A DNA stretch of 64,000 nt from an uncultured Modestobacter sp. (lineage in GTDB: Bacteria > Actinomycetota > Actinomycetes > Mycobacteriales > Geodermatophilaceae), in the NCBI RefSeq assembly GCF_947486615.1, contig NZ_CANKUD010000002.1:372001-436000 (forward strand), written 5' to 3'. A program made the position numbers and the translations under genes. Numbering within the stretch: the first letter of the stretch is position 1; each line of letters begins with the position of its first letter. The notes beneath the pieces were generated by a model, which made no database searches, had not been told where the DNA came from, and saw nothing but the letters and a program-made list of their open reading frames with translations. Positions 9,216 through 17,892 of the stretch are shown here, in pieces.

Positions 9216-10559
9216 TCAGCTGGTGGCGGCGACGACCTGGGCCAGTCGACCGGCGACCTCGTCGGCCTGCTCCTGGGTCGGCGCCTCGACCATGACGCGG
9301 ACCAGCTGCTCGGTGCCCGAAGGCCGCAGCAGCACCCGGCCGGTGTCGCCCAGCTCCGCCTCCACGCGGTTGACGGCCTCGGCCACCTCGTCGCTCTCGA
9401 CCACGGCGAGCCGATCGGTCACCGGCACGTTGACCAGCGTCTGCGGCAGCCGCTGGACCACGGAGGCGAGCTCGGCCAGCGAGGCACCGGTGGCGCTCAT
9501 CCGGGAGAGCAGGGCCAGACCGGTGAGCAACCCGTCGCCGGTGGTGGCCCAGTCCAGGAAGACCAGGTGCCCACTCTGCTCGCCGCCCAGGGACAGGCCG
9601 CGCGAGCGGAGCGCCTCGAGCACGTACCGGTCGCCGACAGCGGTGGTGTGCACCGTGATGCCGGCATTGCGCATCGTGTGGTGGAAGCCGAGGTTGCTCA
9701 TCACGGTGGCGACGACGGTGTCGTCGGTGAGGTTGCCGCTCTCGTGCAGCGCGAGGGCGCAGATGGCCAGGATCGCGTCGCCGTCGACGACGTCGCCCTC
9801 GGCGGTGACCGCGAGGCAACGGTCGGCGTCGCCGTCGTGGGCGATCCCGATGTCCGCGCCGTGCGCCGCGACGGCCTCCTTCAGCGGACCCAGGTGGGTC
9901 GACCCGATGCCGTCGTTGATGTTCCAGCCGTCGGGCTCGCCACCGATGACGTGCACCTGGGCGCCGGCCCGGCGGTACACCTCGGGGGCGGAGCGGGCGG
10001 CGGCGCCGTGCGCGCAGTCCACGACGACCCGCAGGCCGCGCAGTGGCTCGCGCAGTGCCGACAGCACGTGCGCGGTGTAGTCCTCGGCGGCGCCGGCCAG
10101 GTCACGGACCCGGCCGATCCCACCGCCGGTGGGCCGGTGATCGGCCTCGTCCCGGCCGGCGACCCGCAGCTCGATCGCTGCCTCGACGGCGTCGGGCAGC
10201 TTGTGCCCACCCCGGCTGAACAGCTTGATGCCGTTGTCCGGCATCGGGTTGTGGCTGGCCGAGATCATCACACCGAGGTCGGCATCGGTGCGGCCGGTCA
10301 GGTGGGCGATCGCCGGGGTGGGCAGCACACCCACCCGCAGCACCTCGGCCCCGGCGCTGGCCAGGCCGGCGATCACGGCTGCTTCGAGCATCTCCCCGCT
10401 GGCGCGGGGATCGCGGCCGACGACCGCGACGGGACGCGAGGTCCCGTCGCGGTCGGCGAGCACGCTGGCGGCGGCACGCGCCACCGAGAGGGCCAACTCC
10501 GGCGTGAGGTCGGCGTTGGCCCGACCCCGGACGCCGTCGGTCCCGAACAGGCGACCCAC
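9216..10559 (-). CDS. glmM: Phosphoglucosamine mutase
   Basis: 447 residues, GTG start encoding [12 protein letters not shown], the conserved N-terminus. The active-site phosphoserine is Ser102 in [12 protein letters not shown]; the metal loop is DGDADRC and the sugar loop is GGEQSGH. The C-terminal phosphate-binding RPSGTE is present. It converts glucosamine-6-phosphate to glucosamine-1-phosphate for peptidoglycan precursor synthesis. The order rplM-rpsI-glmM-glmS is the classical actinobacterial arrangement; glmM begins 11 bp after the rpsI stop and is probably in the same transcript. Confidence 0.97.
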   Translation of the reverse strand: MGRLFGTDGVRGRANADLTPELALSVARAAASVLADRDGTSRPVAVVGRDPRASGEMLEAAVIAGLASAGAEVLRVGVLPTPAIAHLTGRTDADLGVMISASHNPMPDNGIKLFSRGGHKLPDAVEAAIELRVAGRDEADHRPTGGGIGRVRDLAGAAEDYTAHVLSALREPLRGLRVVVDCAHGAAARSAPEVYRRAGAQVHVIGGEPDGWNINDGIGSTHLGPLKEAVAAHGADIGIAHDGDADRCLAVTAEGDVVDGDAILAICALALHESGNLTDDTVVATVMSNLGFHHTMRNAGITVHTTAVGDRYVLEALRSRGLSLGGEQSGHLVFLDWATTGDGLLTGLALLSRMSATGASLAELASVVQRLPQTLVNVPVTDRLAVVESDEVAEAVNRVEAELGDTGRVLLRPSGTEQLVRVMVEAPTQEQADEVAGRLAQVVAATS

Positions 10560-10570
10560 GGACGTACCGG

Positions 10571-10990
10571 TCAGCGCTTGGAGTACTGGGGGGCCTTGCG
10601 GGCCTTCTTCAGGCCGTACTTCTTGCGCTCGGTGACACGGGGGTCACGAGTCAGGAAGCCGGCCTTCTTCAGCGCCGGACGGTCGTCCGGCTCGATCTCG
10701 ATGAGGGCACGGGCGATGGCCAGGCGCAGCGCACCGGCCTGGCCGCTGACGCCGCCACCGTTGAGGATGCCGACGATGTCGTACTGCTCGCCCTTCTCCA
10801 GGATGACCAGCGGCTCACGGATGAGCTGCTGGTGCACCTTGTTGGGGAAGTACTCCTCGATGGTGCGGCCGTTCAGCTTGAACTGGCCGGTGCCGGGGAG
10901 CAGACGCACCCGGACGATGGCCTCCTTGCGGCGGCCGACGGTCTGGATGGGACGCCCGTCGGCGTCGGTCACGGTCAGTGCGCTGGTCAC
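10571..10990 (-). CDS. rpsI: 30S ribosomal protein S9
   Basis: 139 residues. The body contains [29 protein letters not shown] and the invariant C-terminal [12 protein letters not shown], whose last Arg reaches the P-site tRNA. About 15 non-conserved residues precede the core. The GTG start overlaps the rplM stop (GTGA), so the pair is translationally coupled. Confidence 0.97.
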   Translation of the reverse strand: MTSALTVTDADGRPIQTVGRRKEAIVRVRLLPGTGQFKLNGRTIEEYFPNKVHQQLIREPLVILEKGEQYDIVGILNGGGVSGQAGALRLAIARALIEIEPDDRPALKKAGFLTRDPRVTERKKYGLKKARKAPQYSKR

Positions 10991-11430
10991 TGGGCCACCT
11001 GCTTGATCTCGTAGGTCTGGGGCTGCTGGGCGGCGTGCGGGTGCTCGGGCCCGGCGTAGACCTTGAGCTTGGAGAGCATCTGCCGGCCCAGCGAGTTGTG
11101 CGGCAGCATCCCCTTGACGGCGCGCTCGACCACGCGGTCGGCACGGGTCTTCAGCTCGTCGCCGACGTTGATCGCCCGCAGACCACCCGGGTAGCCGGAG
11201 TGGCGGTAGGCGACCTTGGTGTCGCGCTTGGAGCCGGTGAGGGCCACCTTGCCCGCGTTGACGATGACGACGAAGTCGCCGGCGTCGACGTGCGGCGCGA
11301 ACTGGGGCTTGTGCTTGCCGCGGAGGAGGATCGCGGTCTGGCTGGCGAGTCGACCGAGCACCACGTCGGTGGCGTCGATGACGTGCCAGGCCCGGGTGAT
11401 GTCACCGGGCTTGGGGCTGTACGTGCGCAC
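10987..11430 (-). CDS. rplM: 50S ribosomal protein L13
   Basis: 147 residues from GTG at 11430, giving the conserved N-terminus [20 protein letters not shown] as in Streptomyces L13 of equal length. A second GTG three codons upstream (11439) sits closer to an AGGACA element, so the exact start is not certain. Core motifs are [33 protein letters not shown] and [13 protein letters not shown]13 is an early 50S assembly protein. The 196 bp upstream to the carbonic anhydrase gene should hold the promoter for rplM-rpsI-glmM-glmS; no clear -35/-10 pair stands out. Confidence 0.96.
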   Translation of the reverse strand: MRTYSPKPGDITRAWHVIDATDVVLGRLASQTAILLRGKHKPQFAPHVDAGDFVVIVNAGKVALTGSKRDTKVAYRHSGYPGGLRAINVGDELKTRADRVVERAVKGMLPHNSLGRQMLSKLKVYAGPEHPHAAQQPQTYEIKQVAQ

Positions 11431-11626
11431 GAGGCTCACTTGTCCTGTCGTCGTCGGGCGGGTGGCTGGTGGGATCGCCTCACCGAACACGGGAGACGCG
11501 GACTGACCCGACGGGTCGGGGTCCCGGACGCGCGCGCACCAGCCGGCGGCGCGCACCAGCGGACGACGATACCAGCCGCCCGGGCCGCTCTCCCCGCCGT
11601 CCGATCGGCGGGAGGGCCAGGTGCGA

Positions 11627-12112
11627 TCAGCTCACCTCGCGCAGCCGCCCGGTCGCCACGTCGTAGACGGTCCCGCGGACCTCGGTGCTCAGCAGGTAGG
11701 GCGTCGCGGCGATCCGGTCCATCGAGTTCCGGACGTCGGCGTCCACGTCGGTGAAGGTCCGGGCGGTCCACGGCGGCCGGTGCCCGGTGCGCTGCTCGAC
11801 CAGGTCGGCGACCCCCTCGTCGGTGGCCTTGTTCAGCCCGCAGTCGGTGTGGTGCACCAGCACGACCGCGCGGGTGCCCAGCACGTGCTGGGAGATGGCC
11901 AGCGAGCGCAGGGTGTCCTCGGTGACCACACCACCGGCGTTGCGGATGACGTGCGCGTCGCCGACGGCCAGGCCGAGCATGCCGAACAGCGGCATGCGGG
12001 AGTCCATGCAGGCCACGACGGCGACCTTGCGCGCCGGGGCCACCGGGAGGTCGCCGGGGAACTCCCCGAGCCAGGCCTCGTTGGCCGCCAGCATCCGGTC
12101 GATCTCGGTCAC
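11627..12112 (-). CDS. Beta-class carbonic anhydrase
   Basis: 161 residues, GTG start. The zinc ligands of beta carbonic anhydrases are visible: Cys35 with the Asp37-Arg39 dyad in ACMDSRM, then His88 and Cys91 in HHTDCG. The substrate-side motif RNAGG is at 57-61. It hydrates CO2 in the cytoplasm, feeding bicarbonate to carboxylases. It is compact, like the small mycobacterial Rv1284-type enzymes. It begins 49 bp downstream of the PfkB kinase gene, and cotranscription with that gene is possible. Confidence 0.93.
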   Translation of the reverse strand: MTEIDRMLAANEAWLGEFPGDLPVAPARKVAVVACMDSRMPLFGMLGLAVGDAHVIRNAGGVVTEDTLRSLAISQHVLGTRAVVLVHHTDCGLNKATDEGVADLVEQRTGHRPPWTARTFTDVDADVRNSMDRIAATPYLLSTEVRGTVYDVATGRLREVS

Positions 12113-12161
12113 CAGGTCCTCCTGTCGCGCGCTGATCGCCGAACACCGTAACCGGGCCCGG

Positions 12162-13133
12162 CTACGACCGGCCCTCCCCCTCGGTCCGACGCCGGCCCTG
12201 CTCGGCCAGCCGGGCCACCTCGGCCGTCGACAGCCGCGGCCGGCCGCCCAGCCGGGACACCGTCAGTGCCGCCGCGGCACCGGCCTCCCAGGCCGCCGTC
12301 CGGGGGTCGGCGCCGCGGAGCAGGGCGACGGTCAGGGCGGCGACCACGCTGTCACCCGCCCCGGTCGGGTCCACCGGGTCCTCGCCGAGGAGGGGCACCA
12401 GTTGTTCCCGCACCTGACCGCCGGGCTCCCGCCAGACGGTGAGGTCGCCCTGCTCGCCGGCGGCGAGACTGACGACCCGGGGACCGGCGGCGCACAGCTC
12501 GGTGGCCGCGGCCCGGACGTCGCGGAGCCCGTCCAGCTCACCACCCACCCACATGGCCGCCTCGGCCTCGTCGGCCCTGAGCACGTGCACCGAGGCCAGC
12601 AGCGCGTCCCGCGTCTCCTCGTCCGGCGGGGCCCCGTCGGCGACGGTCAGCGCACCAGGGGACAGGCGCTGCAGCGCGGCACGCACGGCGTCACCGGGTT
12701 GCTGGAGCTGCAGCAGCACCGCGCGGGCGCGCCGGAGGAGCGGATCGGCCGCCGCGACGTCGGCCGGGGTCAGCAGCATCGGCCCCGGGACGTCCTCCAG
12801 CAGCCGCCGGACGCCGCCGGGCTCCACCAGGTCGACCAGCAGCGCCGTCGCGGCGTCCGGCCGGCGGACGACCCCGGACACCCAGAGCCCGTCGCTCACC
12901 GCCTGGGCCAGCACCAGGTCACCGGCCGGGTCGTCCCCGAGGACGCCGACCAGGGCCACCGGACAGCCGAGCTGGACCGCGGCCAGCCCCTGGTTGGCCC
13001 CCTTGCCGCCGAGCACCTCCCGCCGCCGGCGGACCGCGGTGGACCGTCCGCCGCGCGGCAGCCGGTCGATGTCGAGGACGAGGTCCCGGCCCACCTGGCC
13101 GACGACGACGGCGGGGCCCTCGGGGGCGGTCAC
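12162..13133 (-). CDS. PfkB-family sugar kinase, ribokinase-like
   Basis: 323 residues from GTG at 13133. It has the two PfkB signatures: GGKGANQG near residue 43, and DPTGAGDS near 258 with the catalytic Asp. GVLGDDPAGD and ADGAPPDE fit a ribokinase-like fold. It phosphorylates a sugar or nucleoside using ATP. Ribokinase is the closest named activity by motif, but no rbs transport genes adjoin, so the substrate is left open. It diverges from moeA across a 155-bp gap. Confidence 0.85.
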   Translation of the reverse strand: MTAPEGPAVVVGQVGRDLVLDIDRLPRGGRSTAVRRRREVLGGKGANQGLAAVQLGCPVALVGVLGDDPAGDLVLAQAVSDGLWVSGVVRRPDAATALLVDLVEPGGVRRLLEDVPGPMLLTPADVAAADPLLRRARAVLLQLQQPGDAVRAALQRLSPGALTVADGAPPDEETRDALLASVHVLRADEAEAAMWVGGELDGLRDVRAAATELCAAGPRVVSLAAGEQGDLTVWREPGGQVREQLVPLLGEDPVDPTGAGDSVVAALTVALLRGADPRTAAWEAGAAAALTVSRLGGRPRLSTAEVARLAEQGRRRTEGEGRS

Positions 13134-13288
13134 CGGTGCGCTCCGCTCCGTCGGCGCCGTCCCGGCCGCGATCCGATGATCATCACCCGGACAGCCTGCC
13201 TGCTCACGCTCCGTGGCGCGAGCACCGGCAGCGCACCACCGACCCCGGTGCCGGGGCCACCGGCGCGGCCATCAGTGAGGATGGGCGG

Positions 13289-14494
13289 GTGCGCACGGTC
13301 GAGGAACACCAGGCAGTGGTCGCCGGGCTGATCGCCCCGCTGCCGGTCGAGGACGTCCCGGTGGCGGCGGCAGCAGGGCGGGTGCTGGCCCGGGACCTGA
13401 CGGCGCTGGTCGCGCTGCCGGGCTTCACCAACTCCGCCATGGACGGCTACGCCGCCCGGCACGCCGACGTCGGGGCCGCCCGGGAGGACGCACCGGTCCG
13501 GCTGCCGGTCGCGGCCGACCTGCCGGCCGGCCGCAGCGACGTCCCACCGCTGGAGCCGGGCACCGTGCACCGGATCATGACCGGGGCCCCGGTGCCCGCC
13601 GGCGCCGACGTGATCGTGCCGGTCGAGCGCACCGACGCCGGCACGGACGTCGTCACCATCACCTCCTCCCCCGCCGCCGGCAGCCACCTGCGCCACGCCG
13701 GGGAGGACATCCGGGCCGGTGAGCTGGCCATGCCGGCCGGGACGGCACTGGGAGCCGCCCAGCTGGGCCTGGCGGCCGCCGTCGGCCACGCCACCGTGCC
13801 GGTGCGCCGGCGACCCCGCGTGCTGGTGCTCTCCACCGGCAGCGAGCTGGTCGAGCCGGGCCGGCCGCTGCGGATGGGGCAGATCTACGAGTCCAACTCC
13901 GTGCTGCTGGCCGCCGCGGTCGCCGACGCCGGAGGTGAGGCCCGCACGCTGCACTTCGTCCCCGACGACGTCGACCAGTTCCTCACCGCCGTCCGCGCCG
14001 AGCTGCCGGACGCCGACCTGCTGGTGACCAGCGGTGGGGTCAGCGCCGGCGCCTACGAGGTGGTGAAGGACGCCTTCGCCGGACTGGGCACCGTCGAGTT
14101 CGGCAAGGTCGCCATGCAGCCGGGCGGGCCGCAGGGCGCCGGCACCGTGGACGGCGTCCCCGTGGTGACCCTGCCCGGCAACCCGGTCAGCTCGTTCGTC
14201 TCCTTCGAGGTCTTCGTCCGGCCGGCACTGCGCCGCGCGCTCGGCCACCGCGACCCCGACCGGCTGCGCACGACCGCCCGGCTCGCCACCCCGCTCCGCT
14301 CCCCCGCCGGCCGCCGGCAGTTCCTCCGCGGCCGGTTCGACGGCGAGGTCGTCAGCCAGGTCGGCGGGCCCGGCTCCCACCTGGTCGCCCACCTCGCCCG
14401 GGCGAACTGCCTGGTCGTCGTCGGCGAGGACGTCACCGAACTGCCCGCCGGCGCGCAGGTCGCCGTCGTCCTGATCGAAGGAGCCCTGCAGTGA
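13289..14494 (+). CDS. moeA: Molybdopterin molybdenumtransferase MoeA
   Basis: 401 residues from GTG at 13289 (MRTVEEHQAVV). The frame is open for 51 codons upstream but that part is not MoeA-like. Signatures: FTNSAMDGYA, GTVHRIMTGAPVPAGAD, VLVLSTGSELVEPG, SGGVSAGAYE and LPGNPVSSFV. MoeA inserts molybdate into adenylylated molybdopterin. The stop overlaps the moaC start (GTGA), and moaC overlaps mogA in turn, so the three are one operon, divergent from the kinase gene. Confidence 0.95.
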   Translation: MRTVEEHQAVVAGLIAPLPVEDVPVAAAAGRVLARDLTALVALPGFTNSAMDGYAARHADVGAAREDAPVRLPVAADLPAGRSDVPPLEPGTVHRIMTGAPVPAGADVIVPVERTDAGTDVVTITSSPAAGSHLRHAGEDIRAGELAMPAGTALGAAQLGLAAAVGHATVPVRRRPRVLVLSTGSELVEPGRPLRMGQIYESNSVLLAAAVADAGGEARTLHFVPDDVDQFLTAVRAELPDADLLVTSGGVSAGAYEVVKDAFAGLGTVEFGKVAMQPGGPQGAGTVDGVPVVTLPGNPVSSFVSFEVFVRPALRRALGHRDPDRLRTTARLATPLRSPAGRRQFLRGRFDGEVVSQVGGPGSHLVAHLARANCLVVVGEDVTELPAGAQVAVVLIEGALQ

Positions 14495-14964
14495 GCCAAC
14501 CCCGACTGACCCACGTCGACGAGACCGGCGCCGCCCGGATGGTCGACGTGACCGCCAAGCCGGTCACCCCCCGGGTCGCGACCGCCGCCGGCCGCGTGCT
14601 GGTCAGCCCGGAGGTGGTCGCGTTGCTGCGCGGCACCGGCGTGCCCAAGGGCGACGCGATCGCGGTGGCCCGGATCGCCGGCATCGCCGGGGCCAAGCGG
14701 ACGCCGGACCTGGTGCCGCTGTGCCACCCCATCGCCCTGCACGGGGTCACCGTCGACCTGGAGGTGACCGACGAGGCCGTGGAGATCACCGCGACCGCCC
14801 GCACCGCCGACCGCACCGGGGTGGAGATGGAGGCGCTGACCTCCGTCGCCGTCGCCGGGCTCACCGTCATCGACATGGTGAAGGCCGTCGACCCGCGGGC
14901 GTCGGTCACCGACGTGCGGCTGCTCGCCAAGTCCGGCGGCAAGAACGGCGACTGGGTCCGATGA
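14491..14964 (+). CDS. moaC: Cyclic pyranopterin monophosphate synthase MoaC
   Basis: 157 residues, the standard MoaC length. Motifs: LTHVDETGAARMVDV, LVPLCHPIAL, RTGVEMEALTSVAVA, TVIDMVKAVD and the C-terminal LLAKSGGKNG. MoaC converts the MoaA product to cPMP, the first stable Moco intermediate. It starts with GTG overlapping the moeA stop and ends with ATGA overlapping mogA. The partner moaA is not in this window. Confidence 0.97.
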   Translation: MSQPRLTHVDETGAARMVDVTAKPVTPRVATAAGRVLVSPEVVALLRGTGVPKGDAIAVARIAGIAGAKRTPDLVPLCHPIALHGVTVDLEVTDEAVEITATARTADRTGVEMEALTSVAVAGLTVIDMVKAVDPRASVTDVRLLAKSGGKNGDWVR

Positions 14965-15458
14965 GCGCCGAGCTGCCCGCCGGTGCCCGGGCCGTGGTCC
15001 TGACCGCCTCCAACCGGGCCTCCGCCGGGGTGTACGACGACCGCTCCGGGCAGCTGCTCGCCGAGGGGCTCCGCGACCTGGGCTTCGCCGTCGAGGGCCC
15101 GCACGTCCGCCCGGACGACGTCCCGGCCCTCACCGAGGTGCTCCGGGCCGCCGTGGCCGGCGGGGCCGACGTCGTCCTCACCACCGGCGGCACCGGCCTC
15201 TCGCCGACCGACGTCACCCCGGAGGCGACCCGGGCGGTGCTCGAGCGCGAGGCACCCGGCATCGCCGAGGCGGTGCGCCGCTTCGGCGCCGACCACGTGC
15301 CGACGTCGGTGCTCTCCCGCGGGCTCGCCGGCACCGCCGGGCGCACCCTCATCGTCAACCTGCCCGGCTCCACCGGCGGCGTCCGGGACGGCCTCGCCGT
15401 CCTCGGCCCACTCCTCCCGCACGTCGTCAGTCAGCTCCGGGGCGGGGACCATGTCTGA
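14961..15458 (+). CDS. mog: Molybdopterin adenylyltransferase (MogA/MoaB family)
   Basis: 165 residues from ATG at 14961, overlapping the moaC stop (ATGA). Family motifs are VVLTASNRASAGVYDDRSG, LTTGGTGLSPTDVTPEAT and IVNLPGSTGGVRD. It adenylylates molybdopterin before MoeA inserts molybdenum. Sequence alone does not separate MogA from the MoaB sub-branch. It is the last gene of moeA-moaC-mog and converges on fdhD across about 260 bp. Confidence 0.93.
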   Translation: MSAELPAGARAVVLTASNRASAGVYDDRSGQLLAEGLRDLGFAVEGPHVRPDDVPALTEVLRAAVAGGADVVLTTGGTGLSPTDVTPEATRAVLEREAPGIAEAVRRFGADHVPTSVLSRGLAGTAGRTLIVNLPGSTGGVRDGLAVLGPLLPHVVSQLRGGDHV

Positions 15459-15590
15459 TGTCGCGCTGCCGCGCTCCAGCGCGGCCAGGAGCCGTCCCGG
15501 CTTGCGCTGAGCCCTTTCCCGGGATCACAGCGGGAGCCTCCGGCCCCGCGCTGCGCTCCCGGACCGTCCTGACGGACGGGGGTCCGTACT

Positions 15591-15670
15591 CGTGCCCGGC
15601 TCAGTGCGTGCCCGGCTCGGTACGTGCCCGGCTCGGCACGTGCCCGGCTCAGCCCGTACCCGGCCCCGCC
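15591..15670. repeat. Tandem repeat, 16-bp unit, about five copies
   Basis: The unit CGTGCCCGGCTCGGTA and close variants run head to tail at 15591, 15607, 15623, 15639 and, degenerate, 15655. It lies in the gap between the convergent mog and fdhD genes. A short hairpin (15564-15575) lies just before it. The 15459-15716 gap shows no coding signal beyond this. Confidence 0.88.
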
Positions 15671-15716
15671 TGTGGCCGACCCCGCCCGGCCGATGGCCGA
15701 CCCCCCGTCGTCCGGG

Positions 15717-16547
15717 TCAGGTGGGCAGGACGAGTCGCTCGGGGTGGGTGTAGACGTTGCAGCCGTCGCCGCGGAGGAAGCCGATGAGGGTGATGCCGAC
15801 CTCCTGGGCCAGCTCCACCGCCAGCGAGCTGGGGGCCGACACGGCGGCCAGCACCGGTACCGCGGCCATCGCGGCCTTCTGGGTCAGCTCGAACGACGAC
15901 CGGCCACTCACCATCAGCACGTGCCCGGCCAGCGGCACCCGGCCCTCCCGGACCGCGTCGCCGACGACCTTGTCCACCGCGTTGTGCCGCCCGACGTCCT
16001 CCCGCAGGGCCACCAGCTCCCCGTCGGCGCGGAACAGCCCGGCCGCGTGCAGCCCGCCGGTCTTGTCGAACACCTCCTGTGCCGCCCGCAGCCGGTCCGG
16101 CAGCGCCAGCAGCGTCTCCAGCGTCAGCCGGGTGTCGTCCGCGGCGACGTCGTAGGCGGTCTTCGTGCGGATGGCGTCGATGCTCGCCTTGCCGCACACG
16201 CCGCAGGAACTGGTCGTGTAGAAGTTCCGGTCCAGCGCGGTGTCCGGTGCCTCCACGCCGGGGGCCAGGTCGACGTCGACCACGTTGTAGGTGTTGCGGC
16301 CCTCGTCGTCGACGGAGTTGCAGTAGCGCAGCCCCGCGATGTCCGCGGCCGAGGCGATCACGCCCTCGGTGGCGAGGAAGCCGTGCACCAGGTCGAAGTC
16401 GTCGCCGGGGGTGCGCATGGTGACCGCGAGCGGCGTGCCGTCCAGCCGGATCTCCAGCGGCTCCTCCGACGCGACGGTGTCCGGCCGCCGGGTGTGCAGC
16501 GGCCCACGGATGCGCAGCACCGGGGTGCGGCTGGTGACTCGTCCCAC
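15717..16547 (-). CDS. fdhD: Formate dehydrogenase accessory sulfurtransferase FdhD
   Basis: 276 residues starting at GTG 16547 (MGRVTSRTPV), matching the Streptomyces N-terminus; another GTG lies six codons upstream. The catalytic cysteines are Cys115 and Cys118 in TSSCGVCGK. Further motifs are EEPLEIRLDG, MRTPGDDFDLV, REDVGRHNAVDK and VSGRSSFELTQK. FdhD passes sulfur from a cysteine desulfurase to the bis-MGD cofactor of formate dehydrogenase. It diverges from the mobA-like gene with 42 bp between starts, consistent with shared regulation of Moco maturation. No formate dehydrogenase subunit gene is in the window. Confidence 0.95.
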   Translation of the reverse strand: MGRVTSRTPVLRIRGPLHTRRPDTVASEEPLEIRLDGTPLAVTMRTPGDDFDLVHGFLATEGVIASAADIAGLRYCNSVDDEGRNTYNVVDVDLAPGVEAPDTALDRNFYTTSSCGVCGKASIDAIRTKTAYDVAADDTRLTLETLLALPDRLRAAQEVFDKTGGLHAAGLFRADGELVALREDVGRHNAVDKVVGDAVREGRVPLAGHVLMVSGRSSFELTQKAAMAAVPVLAAVSAPSSLAVELAQEVGITLIGFLRGDGCNVYTHPERLVLPT

Positions 16548-16589
16548 CCCGCAGACGGTACTCACGGCCCGCGCCCTACCGTTCGGCCC

Positions 16590-17177
16590 ATGACCGCGCT
16601 GCCGCCCTTCGCCGCCGTCGTCCTGGCCGGCGGCCGCGCGGCCCGGCTCGGTGGGCAGGCCAAGCCGCAGCTGGACGTCGGCGGGCGGTCCATGCTGGCC
16701 ACCGTGGTGGCCGCGGTCGACGGCGCCTCCCCCGTGGTGGTGGTGGGCCCGCCGCAACCGGTCCCGGACGGTGTGGTGCTGGTCCGCGAGCAGCCTCCGG
16801 GCGGCGGGCCGGTGCCGGCGCTCGCGGCCGGCCTCGCCGCCGCGGGAGACGCCGAGGTCGTCGCCGTCCTCGCCGCCGACCTGCCCTTCCTCACCCCCGC
16901 ACTGGTGGGGGCACTGCGCGAGCGGCTGGACGGTGACGGGGTGCTGGTGGTCGACGAGACCGGCCGGGACCAGCTGCTGCTCGGCGTCTGGCGCACCGCG
17001 GCACTGCGGGCCGTCACCGCCTCCGCCCGCGCACACGCGCCGCTGCGCGGACTGCTGGCTCCGCTCTCCGTGCAGCGGCACCGACCGGAGTCGCTGCCCG
17101 GGGAACCGGCCCCATGGACCGACTGCGACACCCCCGCCGAGCTGGCCCGGGCCCGCGCCGCCGCAGTGCGCCCCTGA
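16590..17177 (+). CDS. mobA: Molybdenum cofactor guanylyltransferase-like NTP transferase
   Basis: 195 residues from ATG at 16590. The N-terminal nucleotide-binding signature is VVLAGGRAARLGGQAKPQLD; GGGPVPALAAGL and AADLPFLTP (metal Asp) follow, and the end reads WTDCDTPAELARA. MobA adds GMP to Mo-molybdopterin to make the dinucleotide form used by formate dehydrogenase-type enzymes. The neighbouring fdhD supports that role, though a MocA-like cytidylyl or other NTP transferase cannot be excluded. The plus-strand SDR gene follows 43 bp downstream. Confidence 0.86.
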   Translation: MTALPPFAAVVLAGGRAARLGGQAKPQLDVGGRSMLATVVAAVDGASPVVVVGPPQPVPDGVVLVREQPPGGGPVPALAAGLAAAGDAEVVAVLAADLPFLTPALVGALRERLDGDGVLVVDETGRDQLLLGVWRTAALRAVTASARAHAPLRGLLAPLSVQRHRPESLPGEPAPWTDCDTPAELARARAAAVRP

Positions 17178-17220
17178 ACACGATCGGACTGCCCGGCGTC
17201 GGTGCGGGTAGGGGCCCCTC

Positions 17221-17886
17221 ATGCGCGTTGTCATCGCAGGAGCCCACGGGCAGATCGCCCGCCGCCTCGGCCGGATGCTGAGCGACCGGGGGGACACGGT
17301 GCTCGGCATCGTCCGCAACCCCGACCACCGGTCCGACCTGGAGTCCGACGGCGTCCAGCCGGTCGTGCTCGACCTGGAGCAGGCGTCGGTCGAGGACGTC
17401 ACGGCGGTCGTCAGCGGGGCGGACGCCGTGGTGTTCGCCGCCGGTGGCGGACCGAACAGCGGTGCCGCCCGCAAGGACAGCGTCGACCGGGGCGCCGCCG
17501 TCCTGCTGGCCGACGCCGCCGTCGCCGCCGGGGTCGGTCCCTACCTGCTGGTCTCCTCCATCGGTGTCGACCAGGTCGCCGACGGCGCGACCCCGGAGGG
17601 CATGGACGAGGTCTTCGTCGCCTACCTGCGCGCGAAGCTGGCGGCCGAGCAGCACGTGCTGTCGGTGGACGGCCTGGCACCGGTGGTGCTCCGGCCCGGC
17701 AGCCTCACCGACGACCCGGGCACCGGCCGGGTGCGACTGGAGCGGACGACCGACCGTGGGGAGGTCCCCCGGGACGACGTCGCCGCCGTGCTGCTCGCCC
17801 TGCTCGACACCCCGAAGGACGGCGCCGTGGTCGAGCTGCTCTCCGGGGACACCCCTGTCGCCGAGGCCGTCGCCGCCCTCTCCTGA
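17221..17886 (+). CDS. NAD(P)-binding Rossmann-fold protein (atypical SDR)
   Basis: 221 residues from ATG at 17221. The N-terminal GAHGQIARRLGRML is the glycine-rich dinucleotide motif of atypical short-chain dehydrogenases (NmrA/SDR_a5 type). VVFAAGGGPNSG, LLVSSIGVDQ and a YLRAKLAAEQ helix with the YxxxK-like Lys follow. VVLRPGSLTDDPGTGR is the typical C-terminal strand. Such proteins act as oxidoreductases, epimerases or redox sensors; the substrate is unknown. It converges on truA with a gap of only 6 bp. Confidence 0.85.
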   Translation: MRVVIAGAHGQIARRLGRMLSDRGDTVLGIVRNPDHRSDLESDGVQPVVLDLEQASVEDVTAVVSGADAVVFAAGGGPNSGAARKDSVDRGAAVLLADAAVAAGVGPYLLVSSIGVDQVADGATPEGMDEVFVAYLRAKLAAEQHVLSVDGLAPVVLRPGSLTDDPGTGRVRLERTTDRGEVPRDDVAAVLLALLDTPKDGAVVELLSGDTPVAEAVAALS

Positions 17887-17892
17887 GGTCGG

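Noticed and set aside
13136-13288. 51-residue N-terminal extension of MoeA
   Set aside because: Codon bias is poor and the family starts at MRTVEEHQ, so the GTG at 13289 was used.
15458-15787. 109-codon plus-strand frame after mog
   Set aside because: It consists of the 16-bp repeat and the antisense of fdhD; composition is not protein-like and there is no ribosome-binding site.
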